From: Pseudomonas sp. GM48 | Lineage (GTDB): Bacteria > Pseudomonadota > Gammaproteobacteria > Pseudomonadales > Pseudomonadaceae | Reading direction: 5' to 3' | NCBI RefSeq assembly: GCF_000282335.1 | Contig: NZ_AKJM01000010.1 | Location: forward strand, 1-52,646 | DNA length: 52,646 nt | Shown here: one piece after another, positions 1 through 8,881 of the stretch | How the letters are laid out: each line of letters starts with the position of its first letter | Numbering within the stretch: position 1 is the stretch's first letter | Made by a program: the position numbers and the translations under genes | Notes under the pieces: model-generated | The model's database searches: none | What the model saw: the letters and a program-made list of their open reading frames with translations, nothing else | What the model was told of the DNA's origin: nothing

Positions 1-114
1 TTGGGGTTTTGTTTTTGCGCGTAAAAAAACAGCGCTGACCGTTGCACATTTTGCACAGTTATTTTCAGCCCATGGCACTAGAATAGGCCCAACTTCTTCA
101 GAGTCAGAGCCTTT

Positions 115-774
115 ATGCCGGATCCGGTTGACGCCCAAGGGCTGTCAGAATTACCGCTAGAAGACCTGGTTGCCTGTCATGAGTGCGACCTGCTGATGCG
201 CAAACCAGAACTCGCCCATGGCGAAAAAGCCCTGTGCCCGCGCTGTGGCTACGAGCTTTATGCCCATCGCTACAACGTCGTACAGCGTAGTCTCGCTTTG
301 GTTATCGCCGCCCTGTTGTTGTTTATTCCGGCGAACTTTTTACCCATCATGCAACTCAATTTGCTCGGACAATCTTCGCAGGACACTGTCTGGAGCGGTG
401 TTGTCGCCCTTTTTGACACAGGGATGCAAAGCGTTTCAGTGGTCGTGTTCCTGTGCAGCATGGGGATCCCGCTGCTCAAGCTACTGTGCCAATTGGCCGT
501 ATTGTTGAGTATCCGTTTTGATGTCGGACGCAGCTACGGCTTGTTGCTCTATCGCATTTATCACCACATACGCGAATGGGGGATGCTCGAGGTTTACTTC
601 ATGGGCGTGCTGGTGGCGATCGTCAAACTGGCAGATATGGCAGCAATCACCGTAGGCCTCGGCCTGGCGTGCTTCATTGGTTTGTTGCTGATTCAAGTCT
701 GGCTGGAGGTCGTGATGTCGCCTCACCAGATCTGGCAAGCGTTATCAGGAGAGGATGCCCATGCGGGCGATTGA
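115..774 (+). CDS. pqiA: PqiA-domain inner-membrane protein (first of two)
   Basis: This is a paraquat-inducible protein A family membrane protein of 219 residues. Two CxxC pairs (Cys21/Cys24 and Cys41/Cys44) form a small cytoplasmic zinc ribbon, followed by about four hydrophobic segments starting near residue 58 (ALVIAALLLFIPANFLP). The E. coli relatives PqiA and YebS (LetA) are roughly twice as long because two such domains are fused; here each domain is its own gene. The start at 115 is the only ATG after an in-frame stop at 79-81. The gene overlaps the next PqiA-domain gene and leads into an MCE-domain gene, so it probably anchors or energises an MCE lipid-transport bridge across the periplasm. 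The family assignment is secure; the transported lipid is unknown. Confidence 0.9.
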   Translation: MPDPVDAQGLSELPLEDLVACHECDLLMRKPELAHGEKALCPRCGYELYAHRYNVVQRSLALVIAALLLFIPANFLPIMQLNLLGQSSQDTVWSGVVALFDTGMQSVSVVVFLCSMGIPLLKLLCQLAVLLSIRFDVGRSYGLLLYRIYHHIREWGMLEVYFMGVLVAIVKLADMAAITVGLGLACFIGLLLIQVWLEVVMSPHQIWQALSGEDAHAGD

Positions 775-1384
775 TGCAGGCATTCTGATTTGCAAGGAAT
801 GTCATGAATTGAACAGGCAGGAAGCTGATACCGATGAGCAAGTCTGTACGCGCTGCGGAGCGCTGGTGCATGCCCGCAGCCCGAATAGCCTGGTGCGCAC
901 CTGGGCATTGCTGATTACCGCTGCCATTCTTTACATACCGGCCAATTTGTTGCCGATCATGACCGTGAACTCCCTGGGCAAAGGCGCGCCCAGCACGATC
1001 ATGGCCGGTGTGATCGAGTTGATGCACTACGGAATGTTCCCCATTGCGGCCGTGGTGTTTATCGCCAGTATCGTGGTGCCCACGTTCAAGCTGGTGGGTA
1101 TCGCACTGCTGCTGTTTTCCGTGCAGCGCCGTCAGCCCCTTTCGGCTCGCCAGCGTATCTGGATGTACCGTTTCATTGAATTCATCGGCCGCTGGTCGAT
1201 GCTGGATATCTTTGTGATCGCCATTCTCGTGGCGGTTGTGAGTTTTGGGCGGCTTGCCAGCATCGAAGCCAATCTTGGCGCCATCGCTTTCGCCACTGTG
1301 GTGATTCTGACGATGCTTGCCGCAGTAACTTTCGATCCCCGACTGATTTGGGATAACACGGAGTCGGACGACGACCATGACTGA
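761..1384 (+). CDS. pqiA: PqiA-domain inner-membrane protein (second of two)
   Basis: This is the second single-domain PqiA protein, 207 residues. It has two CxxC pairs (Cys11/Cys14 and Cys29/Cys32) and four predicted membrane segments, with the family motif of a hydrophobic helix ending IPANLLPIM. I prefer the ATG at 761 over that at 755 because AGGAGAGG sits six bases before it. It overlaps the end of the preceding gene and its own 3' end overlaps the MCE gene start at 1377, so the three genes are translationally coupled. It corresponds to the C-terminal half of fused E. coli PqiA/LetA. Function is inferred from the family: an inner-membrane partner of the MCE protein in envelope lipid trafficking. 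Confidence 0.88.
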   Translation: MRAIDAGILICKECHELNRQEADTDEQVCTRCGALVHARSPNSLVRTWALLITAAILYIPANLLPIMTVNSLGKGAPSTIMAGVIELMHYGMFPIAAVVFIASIVVPTFKLVGIALLLFSVQRRQPLSARQRIWMYRFIEFIGRWSMLDIFVIAILVAVVSFGRLASIEANLGAIAFATVVILTMLAAVTFDPRLIWDNTESDDDHD

Positions 1385-3680
1385 TTTGCCTGTAGCTAAA
1401 ACCCGACCGGCCTCGAACTGGTCTGCCATCTGGGTATTGCCCCTGATCGCCTTGATCATCGGTGGCTGGCTTGGCTGGCGTGCCTATAACGAGACCGGTA
1501 TCGAGATTCAGGTGCGTTTTGAGAGTGGCGAAGGCATTCAGGCCAACAAGACCGAAGTTGTCTATAAAGGCATGCCGGTCGGCAAAGTCAAAAGCCTCAA
1601 GCTCGATGACGAGGGCAGTTCCAAAGGTGTGATCGCCAGCATCGAAATGAACAAGGATGTGGAGCAATACCTGCGAACCAGCACGCGTTTCTGGCTGGTC
1701 AAGCCGAGCGTGACTCTGGCTGGTATTACTGGCCTCGAGACGCTGGTTTCGGGCAACTACGTTGCGATCAGTCCGGGTGAGGGTGAACCGGTTCGCAAGT
1801 TCAAGGCCCTGGTTCAGGAGCCACCGCTCTCCGATGCCCAGCCGGGTCTGCACCTGACCATCAAGGCCGATCGCCTGGGTTCGTTGAACCGCGGCAGCCC
1901 GGTGTTCTACAAACAGATCAAGGTGGGCCAGATCAAGAGCTACGTGCTGTCGGAGGACCAGAGCACCGTCGAGCTCAAGGTCTTCATTGAGCCGACTTAC
2001 GCCAAACTCGTGCGTAAACACACACGTTTCTGGAATGCCAGTGGCATTAGCATCGACGCCAACCTGTCCGGCGTGAAAGTGCGCAGCGAGTCCCTGGCCA
2101 GCATCGTCGCCGGTGGTATTGCGTTCGCTACGCCTGAAAACCGCAAGGACAGCCCGCCGACCGACCCAAGCCTGCCGTTCAGACTCTATGAAGACTTCGA
2201 TGCGGCGGCAGCCGGTATCCGGGTGAAGGTCAAGCTCAGCGACTTTGAAGGCTTGCAGGCCGGTCGTACGCCGGTGATGTATAAAGGCATTCAGGTCGGC
2301 AATCTCAAGGCGCTGAAGGTCGATCCTGACCTGTCCGGGGCCACTGCCGAGTTGACGATGGACCCGTTGGCCGAGGATTACCTGGTCGAGGGCACACAGT
2401 TCTGGGTGGTCAAACCGTCGATTTCCCTGGCGGGGATTACCGGCCTTGAGGCGTTGGTCAAAGGCAACTACATCGCTGTGCGACCAGGCGACAAGGGGTC
2501 GGCACCACAACGGGAGTTTGTGGCGCGAGCCAAGGCGCCGCCGCTGGATCTGCGTGCGCCCGGCCTGCATTTGGTGTTGTTCACGGAAAATCTCGGCTCG
2601 CTGGAAGTCGGCAGCCCGGTTCTCTACAAGCAAGTTAAAGTCGGCTCCGTGCAGAGCTATCAGTTCTCACGCACCAAAAAACAATTGATCATTGGTGTGC
2701 ACATCGAGAAGGAGTACGAAGGCCTGGTCAACGCCTCGACGCGCTTCTGGAACGCCAGCGGCATCACCCTCACGGGCGGGCTGACCGGTGGGGTCCAGGT
2801 TAAAAGTGAATCGTTGCAGAGCTTGATGGCCGGCGGCATTGCCTTCGAGACCCCGCGAGACAAAGCCCCGTTGCAAAAGCGTGTGCCACGTTTCCGTTTG
2901 TTCGCCAACCATGAAGAGGCCACGCAGAAAGGCGAGGTCATCACGATCAAGCTGGATCGCGCAGATGGCTTGCGTACCGGCACTCCGATTCGTTTCAAAG
3001 GTCTGGATGTCGGCAAGGTGGAAGGCGTTGATCTCAGCGAGGATCTGCAATCGGTGCTGCTGACCGCGCGGATTACCGAAGTGCCGGAGCGCATCGCCCG
3101 GGTCGGTAGTCAGTTCTGGGTGGTCAAGCCTGAACTGGGCCTGATCAAGACGTCCAACCTCGAAACCCTGGTAACCGGGCAATACATCGAGGTGCAACCG
3201 GCGCCGAAGAATCTGGGACCGCAGAAGAACTTTGTCGCTTTGACCACTGTGCCGGAAACGGCCAAGCAGGAAGCGGGACTGAGTCTGGTGCTGAGCGCCG
3301 CTCGTCGAGGTTCGCTGAAGGCCGGCGTGCCGGTGACGTATCGCGAAATAGCAGTGGGCAAGGTGACTGGTTATGAACTGGGAGAGACCGCTGACCGTGT
3401 GTTGATCCATATTCTGATCGAGCCGAAATACGCGCCACTGGTACGCAGCGGTACGCGGTTCTGGAACACCAGCGGTTTCGACTTCGATGTCGGCCTGTTC
3501 AAAGGCGCAACGGTGCGAACTGAATCCCTGGAAACGATGATTCAGGGCGGTGTCGCCTTCGCCACGCCGGATGGCGAGCGCATGGGTAGCCCGGCGCGAC
3601 CGGAGCAGACGTTCGCACTGTTCGACAAATTTGAAGAGGAATGGCTGGGCTGGGCGCCGAAGATTTCCCTCGGTAAGTAG
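1377..3680 (+). CDS. pqiB: Six-MCE-domain PqiB/LetB-type periplasmic protein
   Basis: This is a 767-residue protein with one N-terminal membrane anchor (about residues 17-36) and six successive MCE domains starting near residues 41, 157, 280, 396, 519 and 633. Each carries the xYKGxxVG or xYKQxKVG signature and ends in a TRFW/SQFW motif. E. coli PqiB has three MCE domains and LetB (YebT) seven, so this is an intermediate form. Domains 1, 3 and 5 resemble one another (EGxxAG motif), as do 2, 4 and 6 (LGSLxxGSP motif), with a 239-residue period. The family stacks MCE rings into a tunnel for lipid movement between inner and outer membrane. It is co-transcribed with the two PqiA genes and ends before a REP pair and a bidirectional terminator. 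Confidence 0.92.
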   Translation: MTDLPVAKTRPASNWSAIWVLPLIALIIGGWLGWRAYNETGIEIQVRFESGEGIQANKTEVVYKGMPVGKVKSLKLDDEGSSKGVIASIEMNKDVEQYLRTSTRFWLVKPSVTLAGITGLETLVSGNYVAISPGEGEPVRKFKALVQEPPLSDAQPGLHLTIKADRLGSLNRGSPVFYKQIKVGQIKSYVLSEDQSTVELKVFIEPTYAKLVRKHTRFWNASGISIDANLSGVKVRSESLASIVAGGIAFATPENRKDSPPTDPSLPFRLYEDFDAAAAGIRVKVKLSDFEGLQAGRTPVMYKGIQVGNLKALKVDPDLSGATAELTMDPLAEDYLVEGTQFWVVKPSISLAGITGLEALVKGNYIAVRPGDKGSAPQREFVARAKAPPLDLRAPGLHLVLFTENLGSLEVGSPVLYKQVKVGSVQSYQFSRTKKQLIIGVHIEKEYEGLVNASTRFWNASGITLTGGLTGGVQVKSESLQSLMAGGIAFETPRDKAPLQKRVPRFRLFANHEEATQKGEVITIKLDRADGLRTGTPIRFKGLDVGKVEGVDLSEDLQSVLLTARITEVPERIARVGSQFWVVKPELGLIKTSNLETLVTGQYIEVQPAPKNLGPQKNFVALTTVPETAKQEAGLSLVLSAARRGSLKAGVPVTYREIAVGKVTGYELGETADRVLIHILIEPKYAPLVRSGTRFWNTSGFDFDVGLFKGATVRTESLETMIQGGVAFATPDGERMGSPARPEQTFALFDKFEEEWLGWAPKISLGK

Positions 3681-3701
3681 TTTTCTGGCGTCTCTGATGG
3701 C

Positions 3702-3790
3702 GCCTTCGCGGGCAAGCCCGCTCCCACAGGGGCTGGGTTGTTCCTGAAGAAATACGATCAAATGTGGGAGCGGGCTTGCTCGCGAAGAGG
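3702..3790. repeat. REP doublet 1 (REPIN)
   Basis: This holds an inverted pair of Pseudomonas REP palindromes. The left arm (about 3705-3727) contains GGCAAGCCCGCTCCCACA and the right arm (3763-3787) contains TGTGGGAGCGGGCTTGCTCG, separated by about 35 bases. It lies between the 3' end of the MCE gene and the terminator. Confidence 0.9.
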
Positions 3791-3827
3791 CCCTTGAACT
3801 CACTGAAAATCTGATTCAGCGCCCATA

Positions 3828-3862
3828 AAAAAGGCCGCGATCCATTGGATCGCGGCCTTTTT
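3828..3862. terminator. Bidirectional terminator between pqiB and mksB
   Basis: A near-perfect palindrome with arms AAAAAGGCCGCGATCCA and TGGATCGCGGCCTTTTT gives a U-tract on either strand. It sits between the convergent pqiB and mksB genes, 20 bases from the mksB stop. Confidence 0.9.
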
Positions 3863-3881
3863 ACTGCCTTCGATTCAAGCC

Positions 3882-6722
3882 TCAGACCGCGTCCAGCTCC
3901 GGTTCATCCGCTTGTTCGTTGACCGTTGCCTTGACCTGGTCGTGACGACGGATGTACTTCCAGTCCGCCTCGTCGATGTAGATGCCGGCCGGGCCGCTGC
4001 CGCCTTCCAGGTCGATGGCGACACTGGCGCAGACCTGCGGCTTCACGCTCGCCAGAATCGGTACGAAGCCCAGTTGCAGGCTGGTTTCCAGCAAGGCGGC
4101 CTGGTTCTTCTCATCGATGTCCGCCGCCTCGTCGAGGTAGTACGGTAGGCGTACGCGACCGGCCTGGTCACGGTCCATCAAGTGCAGCAACAAATACATG
4201 TTGGTCAGTGCCTTGATGGTCATGGTGGTGCCGTTGGAGGCGGCGCCGTCGATGTCGGTGTGAATCACCGGCTGACCATTGACCTTGGTGATCTCGAACG
4301 CCAGTTCGAACAAGTCCTTGAGGCCGAGCTGGTTGTGGTTGGCCGCCACCAGTCGCGCCAGGTATTCCTTGGCTTCTTCGTTCTTGTTGTCCTGCTCGGC
4401 ACTTTGGCTGAGGTCGAACACCGACAGGGTTTCGCCTTCCTCGTACTGACCGGCGCTGTGGATGATCTGGTCAATGTGCTTGAGCGCTTCCTTGTTCGGC
4501 GCGAGCACGATGCGGAAGCTTTGCAGGTTGGAGACCTGGCGTTTGTTGATCTCGCGGTTGAACAGCGCAAGTTGGTGTTCGAGGCTGTCGTAATCGCTGC
4601 GGATGTTGCGCAGGGTCCGGGCGATGTCCGTCACGGCGGCACGGCGAGCCTTGCCCAGGGTCAGGGCTTCGTCGGTGCGGTGTGCATAGGCGTTGATCAA
4701 CAGTTGCAGGCGACGCTCCATATCGTCTTCGCTGTCGAACTTGGCCACGCCTTTGAGGCGCACCTGAGCGTACAGCGCTTCGATCTGGCCATCGGCCCGC
4801 AACAGGCCTTGCCAACTGTCCTGATAGTCATTGAGCAGCGGCAGCAGGTTGTCCATGGAGTCGTCGACCGGGTCCATGAATGGCGTGCCGAACGGCAGGT
4901 CTGCCGGCAACAATTGGCGGCGGCGCAGGGCGTCGTCGAGGGTGCGTTGCTTGGCTTCCATGTCGCCGATCTGCCGGCCAACCAGTTGCAGCTTGGCCGA
5001 CAGTTGCTGGACGCGCTCGGTGAAGGCATCGCTGGAACGCTTCAATTCGTCCTGGGCCGCCTCCAGTTGTCCAAGCTGTTCCAGCTTGTCGCCTTCCTCG
5101 GCGCTCAGGGTTTGCGCGCGGCGGAAATCTTCCAGGGCTTTCTGCGCATCCAGCACTTGCTGGTACAGGGCTTCGGTCTGGGTCTTGCTCGCGGCGCGGT
5201 CGGCAGCCACGGCTTGCTGGGTTTTCAGTTGCTTGAGTTCTTTCTCCAGGCGTTCTTTCTGGTCGCGCAGGGCCGCGCGGTCAGCCAGGGCCTGCAAGGC
5301 CGGTGGTTCGATGTGCGAAATGTCGATCGACAGGCCCGGCACTTCGAAACGTTCGCCTTTGAATCCGTCGAGGATCAGCTCTACGGATTTGACCCACTCG
5401 CCATCGTCGTCAAGGGTGATGCCGTGTTCGCCCAGCGGCAGGCTGAACAGTGCGCTGTTGAACAGGCGCATCAGGCGTTCGACGTCTTGCTGCGAGAATT
5501 CTTCGCGCAGGCGGGCGTAGCTGTTGTTGTCTGCGTGGTCGAGTTGCTGCTTGACCGACTTCAGGCGTTTTTCCAGGTCGCGCAGACGCTCTTCCAGGTC
5601 CTCGGCGCTGAACTGGCGGGATTGCGCCAACGCACCGGCGAGTTCGTCGTGGGCATCCTTGGCCGCGAGCAGTTGCTGCTCCAGCACCTTGACGTCATCG
5701 ATCAGGGCAAAGCGATGCTTGAGCACCGACAGTTCGCCGAGCCAGCGCTGGATGCCAGTGATTTCCCGCTCCAGGCGCATCAGTTCCTGAGTGCCGCCGC
5801 GCTGGTCGTTTTGCAGGGCATCCTGCTCATTGCGGTAGTGCTCGGCCTGAATGGTCAGCTCTTCCTTGCGCGCACTGGCGTAGTCCGACCAGGTGCCCAG
5901 CAGCGAATCGAGCAACGGCGAGATCCGGTGCAGTTTGCCGCGCAGGACGTCGCGTTGCTTCACGCCGTTGGCCAGGGCTTCGACCAGTGGCCCGGCGGCG
6001 ACCAGCGAGTTGTAGTCCTGTTCCATGCGTCGCACATCGCGGAACGCTTCTTCGCACGCGGCGATGTAGTCGACGCTGCCGGAACGCAGGCTGTGTTCGA
6101 ACGCATCAAGGAATAACTGCTTGAGCTTGGCCGCAGTGATTTCGCGCATGTGCAGCAGGTTGATGAACAGTGCGCGGAAGGTCTTCAGGCTTTGTTCGCT
6201 GGTGGAGCGCAGTGGGATCAGCGTCAAGTCCAGCGGAATCGAGGTGTGGCCACCGACCAGCAAACGGCGTAGTTCGTCCGGCTTGAGTTCGTAGGCTTTC
6301 AGGCCTTCGCGTTCAAGGTTGGTGAACAGTTCTTTCTGGCGCAGGCAGGTGTCGTTTTTCTGATAGTGGGCCAGGTCCAGTTTGCCGGCATAGGCAAAGA
6401 ACTGGTGACCGAAACCGCCGCCCGGGCCGCGCCCGACCACACCGATCACGTGGGGACCGTGGGGCAGGTTGACTTCGACCAGGATGTAGCTGGTGTCTGA
6501 GGCGAAGTAGAAGCGCCGGGATTGTTCCAGGCTGTACTTGCCGAAGCTCATGTCCGACATGCGTGCCAGGATCGGGAACTGCAAGGCGTTGATCGAGGCG
6601 GATTTACCGAGGTTGTTCGCGCCGTACACCGACAGCGGCTCTTCCAGCGGGAACAGGCCGAGGCTGTAGCCGGCGGTGTTCAAAAGGGCAAAGCGGCGAA
6701 TGCCGTAACGTTCCTTGCTCAT
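3882..6722 (-). CDS. mksB: MksB, SMC-like ATPase of the MksBEF condensin
   Basis: This is a 946-residue SMC/MukB-like ATPase. The Walker A motif GANNLGKS is at residues 34-41. A long central region rich in Glu, Leu, Lys and Gln has coiled-coil character. The C-terminal head has a Walker B stretch LPYYLDEA at 859-866, preceded by a degenerate ABC signature (SNGTT, 829-833) in place of LSGGQ. The ATG overlaps the mksE stop (ATGA), and order and orientation mksF-mksE-mksB match the alternative condensin operon of Pseudomonas. MksB dimers bind the MksF kleisin and MksE and compact or loop chromosomal DNA. No MksG/JetD nuclease gene is present beside it, so this looks like the housekeeping form, not a plasmid-defence (Wadjet) form. 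Confidence 0.9.
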   Translation of the reverse strand: MSKERYGIRRFALLNTAGYSLGLFPLEEPLSVYGANNLGKSASINALQFPILARMSDMSFGKYSLEQSRRFYFASDTSYILVEVNLPHGPHVIGVVGRGPGGGFGHQFFAYAGKLDLAHYQKNDTCLRQKELFTNLEREGLKAYELKPDELRRLLVGGHTSIPLDLTLIPLRSTSEQSLKTFRALFINLLHMREITAAKLKQLFLDAFEHSLRSGSVDYIAACEEAFRDVRRMEQDYNSLVAAGPLVEALANGVKQRDVLRGKLHRISPLLDSLLGTWSDYASARKEELTIQAEHYRNEQDALQNDQRGGTQELMRLEREITGIQRWLGELSVLKHRFALIDDVKVLEQQLLAAKDAHDELAGALAQSRQFSAEDLEERLRDLEKRLKSVKQQLDHADNNSYARLREEFSQQDVERLMRLFNSALFSLPLGEHGITLDDDGEWVKSVELILDGFKGERFEVPGLSIDISHIEPPALQALADRAALRDQKERLEKELKQLKTQQAVAADRAASKTQTEALYQQVLDAQKALEDFRRAQTLSAEEGDKLEQLGQLEAAQDELKRSSDAFTERVQQLSAKLQLVGRQIGDMEAKQRTLDDALRRRQLLPADLPFGTPFMDPVDDSMDNLLPLLNDYQDSWQGLLRADGQIEALYAQVRLKGVAKFDSEDDMERRLQLLINAYAHRTDEALTLGKARRAAVTDIARTLRNIRSDYDSLEHQLALFNREINKRQVSNLQSFRIVLAPNKEALKHIDQIIHSAGQYEEGETLSVFDLSQSAEQDNKNEEAKEYLARLVAANHNQLGLKDLFELAFEITKVNGQPVIHTDIDGAASNGTTMTIKALTNMYLLLHLMDRDQAGRVRLPYYLDEAADIDEKNQAALLETSLQLGFVPILASVKPQVCASVAIDLEGGSGPAGIYIDEADWKYIRRHDQVKATVNEQADEPELDAV

Positions 6723-7420
6723 GCGTCGAGCTCCTGTTCTTCGGCAATGGCGCGGGCCAGGGCGTCTTCTTCGCTCTCATCCGCAAACTCAGCGAGGTCG
6801 AGCGGATCGTCGGTCTGCAGCAGTTTTTCGTCGCTGTCTTCGTCGATCAGCACCGGTACCGGCAACGGCAGGACGCTGTGCAGGCTGGCGGCCAGATCGC
6901 GGTCCTGCTGCACCGACAGGCAGACGTCGAGGAAACGGTGCATCGGCGGCAGGAAGCGGTAGATGCCGTTTTCTTCGCTGGCGAAACCGAGCTGGGTCAT
7001 ACGGCGCATGATCTTTTCTTCCAGCTCGTCCTGGGTCTGCACTTCGGCCTGGATGAACAGGTCGCGGTATTTTTCCAGCAGCGACGGCAACTCATCGCGC
7101 CCCAGGCTGCCGCCGTCGAGCACGGCGATCGGGTCGCGGCCCTGATCGGCCAGGTGTTCGACGAGGATGAAGGTGAACAGCGCCAGACGCTGGGCGGTCT
7201 TGTTCACCGCCGCTGCCGCGAGGTCCGGCACGAAGTAGTAGAAACCGCGGGTGTCACAGACCAGTTCAAAACCCAGGGCCTTGAATAACGTGCGGTACTG
7301 GTCCTGGAAGTTCGACAATTGTGCGTACAGTTCCGGGTCGCGGCGGCTGACGTGGTAACCCTTGAACAGCTCGCGAAAGATCGGTGCCAGTTGGGACAGT
7401 TCGGAAAGATCAAGATGCAT
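6719..7420 (-). CDS. mksE: MksE, condensin accessory (KITE-type) subunit
   Basis: This is a 233-residue protein located between the kleisin and SMC genes, the usual place and size for MksE/MukE. It begins MHLDLSELSQLAPIFRELFK and ends in an acidic tail rich in Glu and Asp. It has no enzyme motif. The family forms dimers of winged-helix domains that sit on the kleisin and modulate DNA binding by the SMC heads. Its start overlaps the end of mksF by 11 bases, and its stop overlaps the mksB start, so the three subunits are translationally coupled. Assignment relies on gene order, length and overall similarity remembered for the family. Confidence 0.85.
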   Translation of the reverse strand: MHLDLSELSQLAPIFRELFKGYHVSRRDPELYAQLSNFQDQYRTLFKALGFELVCDTRGFYYFVPDLAAAAVNKTAQRLALFTFILVEHLADQGRDPIAVLDGGSLGRDELPSLLEKYRDLFIQAEVQTQDELEEKIMRRMTQLGFASEENGIYRFLPPMHRFLDVCLSVQQDRDLAASLHSVLPLPVPVLIDEDSDEKLLQTDDPLDLAEFADESEEDALARAIAEEQELDA

Positions 7421-8684
7421 AGGGAGTGCTCGCAGAATCCTCGGCGGTATCGCTGACCGAGAGCAGGGCGAAGGAGCGCAGGCTGACCTGGTGCTCGTGA
7501 GTATGGTATTCGCGACGTTCCAGACGCTCGCGCTTGAAGCGTTTTTCCCGCGACAGGCGCGAAAACCAGTAGAGCAATTCGTCGGTGGCGCCGTCCGGTT
7601 CCTGCTCCAGCAGCCAGGTCATCAGGTCCGGCATCGGCAGGGCGTCCTCGCAGCGTTCGAGCATTTCCCGAACCGTGCGTGGCGCCCGTGGGGCTTCGCC
7701 TTTTTGCGTTTTGTGGGCCTTGGGGAAACGCGCCGGTTTCGGTTCGAAACGCGCCAGGGCGTAAACATAGGCTTCGACCTGGCTGGCGCTGCCGAGGAAG
7801 GTGCTTTGCGGGCGGGTGAACATCGGCATCGCCGCCTGCGGCACGGCGTCGATGCCCTTGCGGCGGATCATCGACAGGGCCAGCGCCGCACCACGGGTCA
7901 CGGCGTTGTGCCGGCGGGCTTCTTCACGCAGTGGTAACAGCAGCTCGCGGGCATGACGTAAGGTCAACTGGGCGCTGGTCTGCATTTCGAGGATGCGCGC
8001 ATGAGTGCGCAGCAGCATGTCGTCGTCAACCAGGTGGCCGAGGCGTTGCTGCTCGGAGAGCATCTTCAGCAGGACGGTTTCGACCTTGCGCACGCCTTGT
8101 TCGAAGGCGCCGTCGGCGTTCACCAGATCAATCATCGGCTCGACGTATTCGTCCCAGGTCGCCAGTACTTCCGCGTAACGCTGGCGCAACGGAATCTGCC
8201 GGTCGCTGGTTTTCGCCCGTTCGGCGACGGCCACCAGTGCCTGTTCGTCGTTGTCGAGTTTTTTCAGTACGTCACGTACGCGCATGTCGAGCAAACGCAA
8301 CTGTCGCGCCAGATCGTTGCCATCGCGGATCTCGAAGGCGTCCTGGATGTAGCCGGCCAGGCGCTCGAGGTGGCGCAGGTAGGCTTCGATCTCCAGGCAC
8401 AGGCCCAGACGATGTTCACGGCGCAGATAGGCGAGGAAGTCGTGAATCTGCGCATTGAGCTCGAAACGGTTCGGGCTTTTGGCCACGGGAACCAGGATGT
8501 CGAGGCGAATCCACACATCCAGCAGGCTGGTAATGTCCTGCGGCGTGCTGTCCAGTTGCTGGGCGGCCAGTTGCGTGCGCAGTTCGTTCAGGCTCAGTGT
8601 GCCTTGGTCGAAGTGCTCGCACAGTGGCTCCAGAAGTGCCCAGTGTTCAGCGAGGGCGCGCAAGACGCGCTTGGGTTCGATCAT
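7410..8684 (-). CDS. mksF: MksF, kleisin subunit of the MksBEF condensin
   Basis: This is the first gene of the mksFEB operon, 424 residues if it starts at the ATG at 8684 (MIEPKRVLRALAEHW). An in-frame GTG at 8750 would add 22 residues, but neither start has a good ribosome site. A TACAAT hexamer at 8720-8725 would place transcription start inside that extension, which favours the internal ATG. The protein is mostly helical and has no catalytic motif. By family it is the kleisin bridging the MksB heads and recruiting MksE, analogous to MukF. It is transcribed divergently from holD, with a DnaA box in the shared region. Confidence 0.87.
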   Translation of the reverse strand: MIEPKRVLRALAEHWALLEPLCEHFDQGTLSLNELRTQLAAQQLDSTPQDITSLLDVWIRLDILVPVAKSPNRFELNAQIHDFLAYLRREHRLGLCLEIEAYLRHLERLAGYIQDAFEIRDGNDLARQLRLLDMRVRDVLKKLDNDEQALVAVAERAKTSDRQIPLRQRYAEVLATWDEYVEPMIDLVNADGAFEQGVRKVETVLLKMLSEQQRLGHLVDDDMLLRTHARILEMQTSAQLTLRHARELLLPLREEARRHNAVTRGAALALSMIRRKGIDAVPQAAMPMFTRPQSTFLGSASQVEAYVYALARFEPKPARFPKAHKTQKGEAPRAPRTVREMLERCEDALPMPDLMTWLLEQEPDGATDELLYWFSRLSREKRFKRERLERREYHTHEHQVSLRSFALLSVSDTAEDSASTPYAS

Positions 8685-8860
8685 CGGAATGGCCGGCTGG
8701 TTGGCGATTAAAAGCCGCGATTGTACTGCATCGGGGGCAATGCGATTCACTCTCGGGACGGGCTGTCGCCATTTTTCACAGGTGGAAAGACTATCGGTGA
8801 AGTCTATCGATCAACTGCGGGCGATCTTGAGCGAACGGCGGTAGAATCAGCGCACTTTAG

Positions 8861-8869
8861 TTATCCACA
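8861..8869 (+). promoter_or_regulatory. Consensus DnaA box upstream of holD
   Basis: The nine bases TTATCCACA match the strong consensus DnaA box exactly. They end 12 bases before the holD TTG start, in the divergent mksF/holD region. A TAGAAT hexamer (8842-8847) just upstream could be a holD -10 element, so DnaA bound here would sit at or just after the transcription start. The match is seen directly; occupancy is inference. Confidence 0.6.
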
Positions 8870-8881
8870 AGTGGCCGACCT

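Noticed and set aside
4182..6116. 644-codon plus-strand open frame opposite mksB
   Set aside because: It lies fully antisense to a well-supported SMC gene and has the repetitive composition expected of a high-GC shadow frame.
3882..8684. Wadjet-type plasmid defence system
   Set aside because: The nuclease subunit (JetD/MksG) is missing and the flanking genes are core chromosomal genes.
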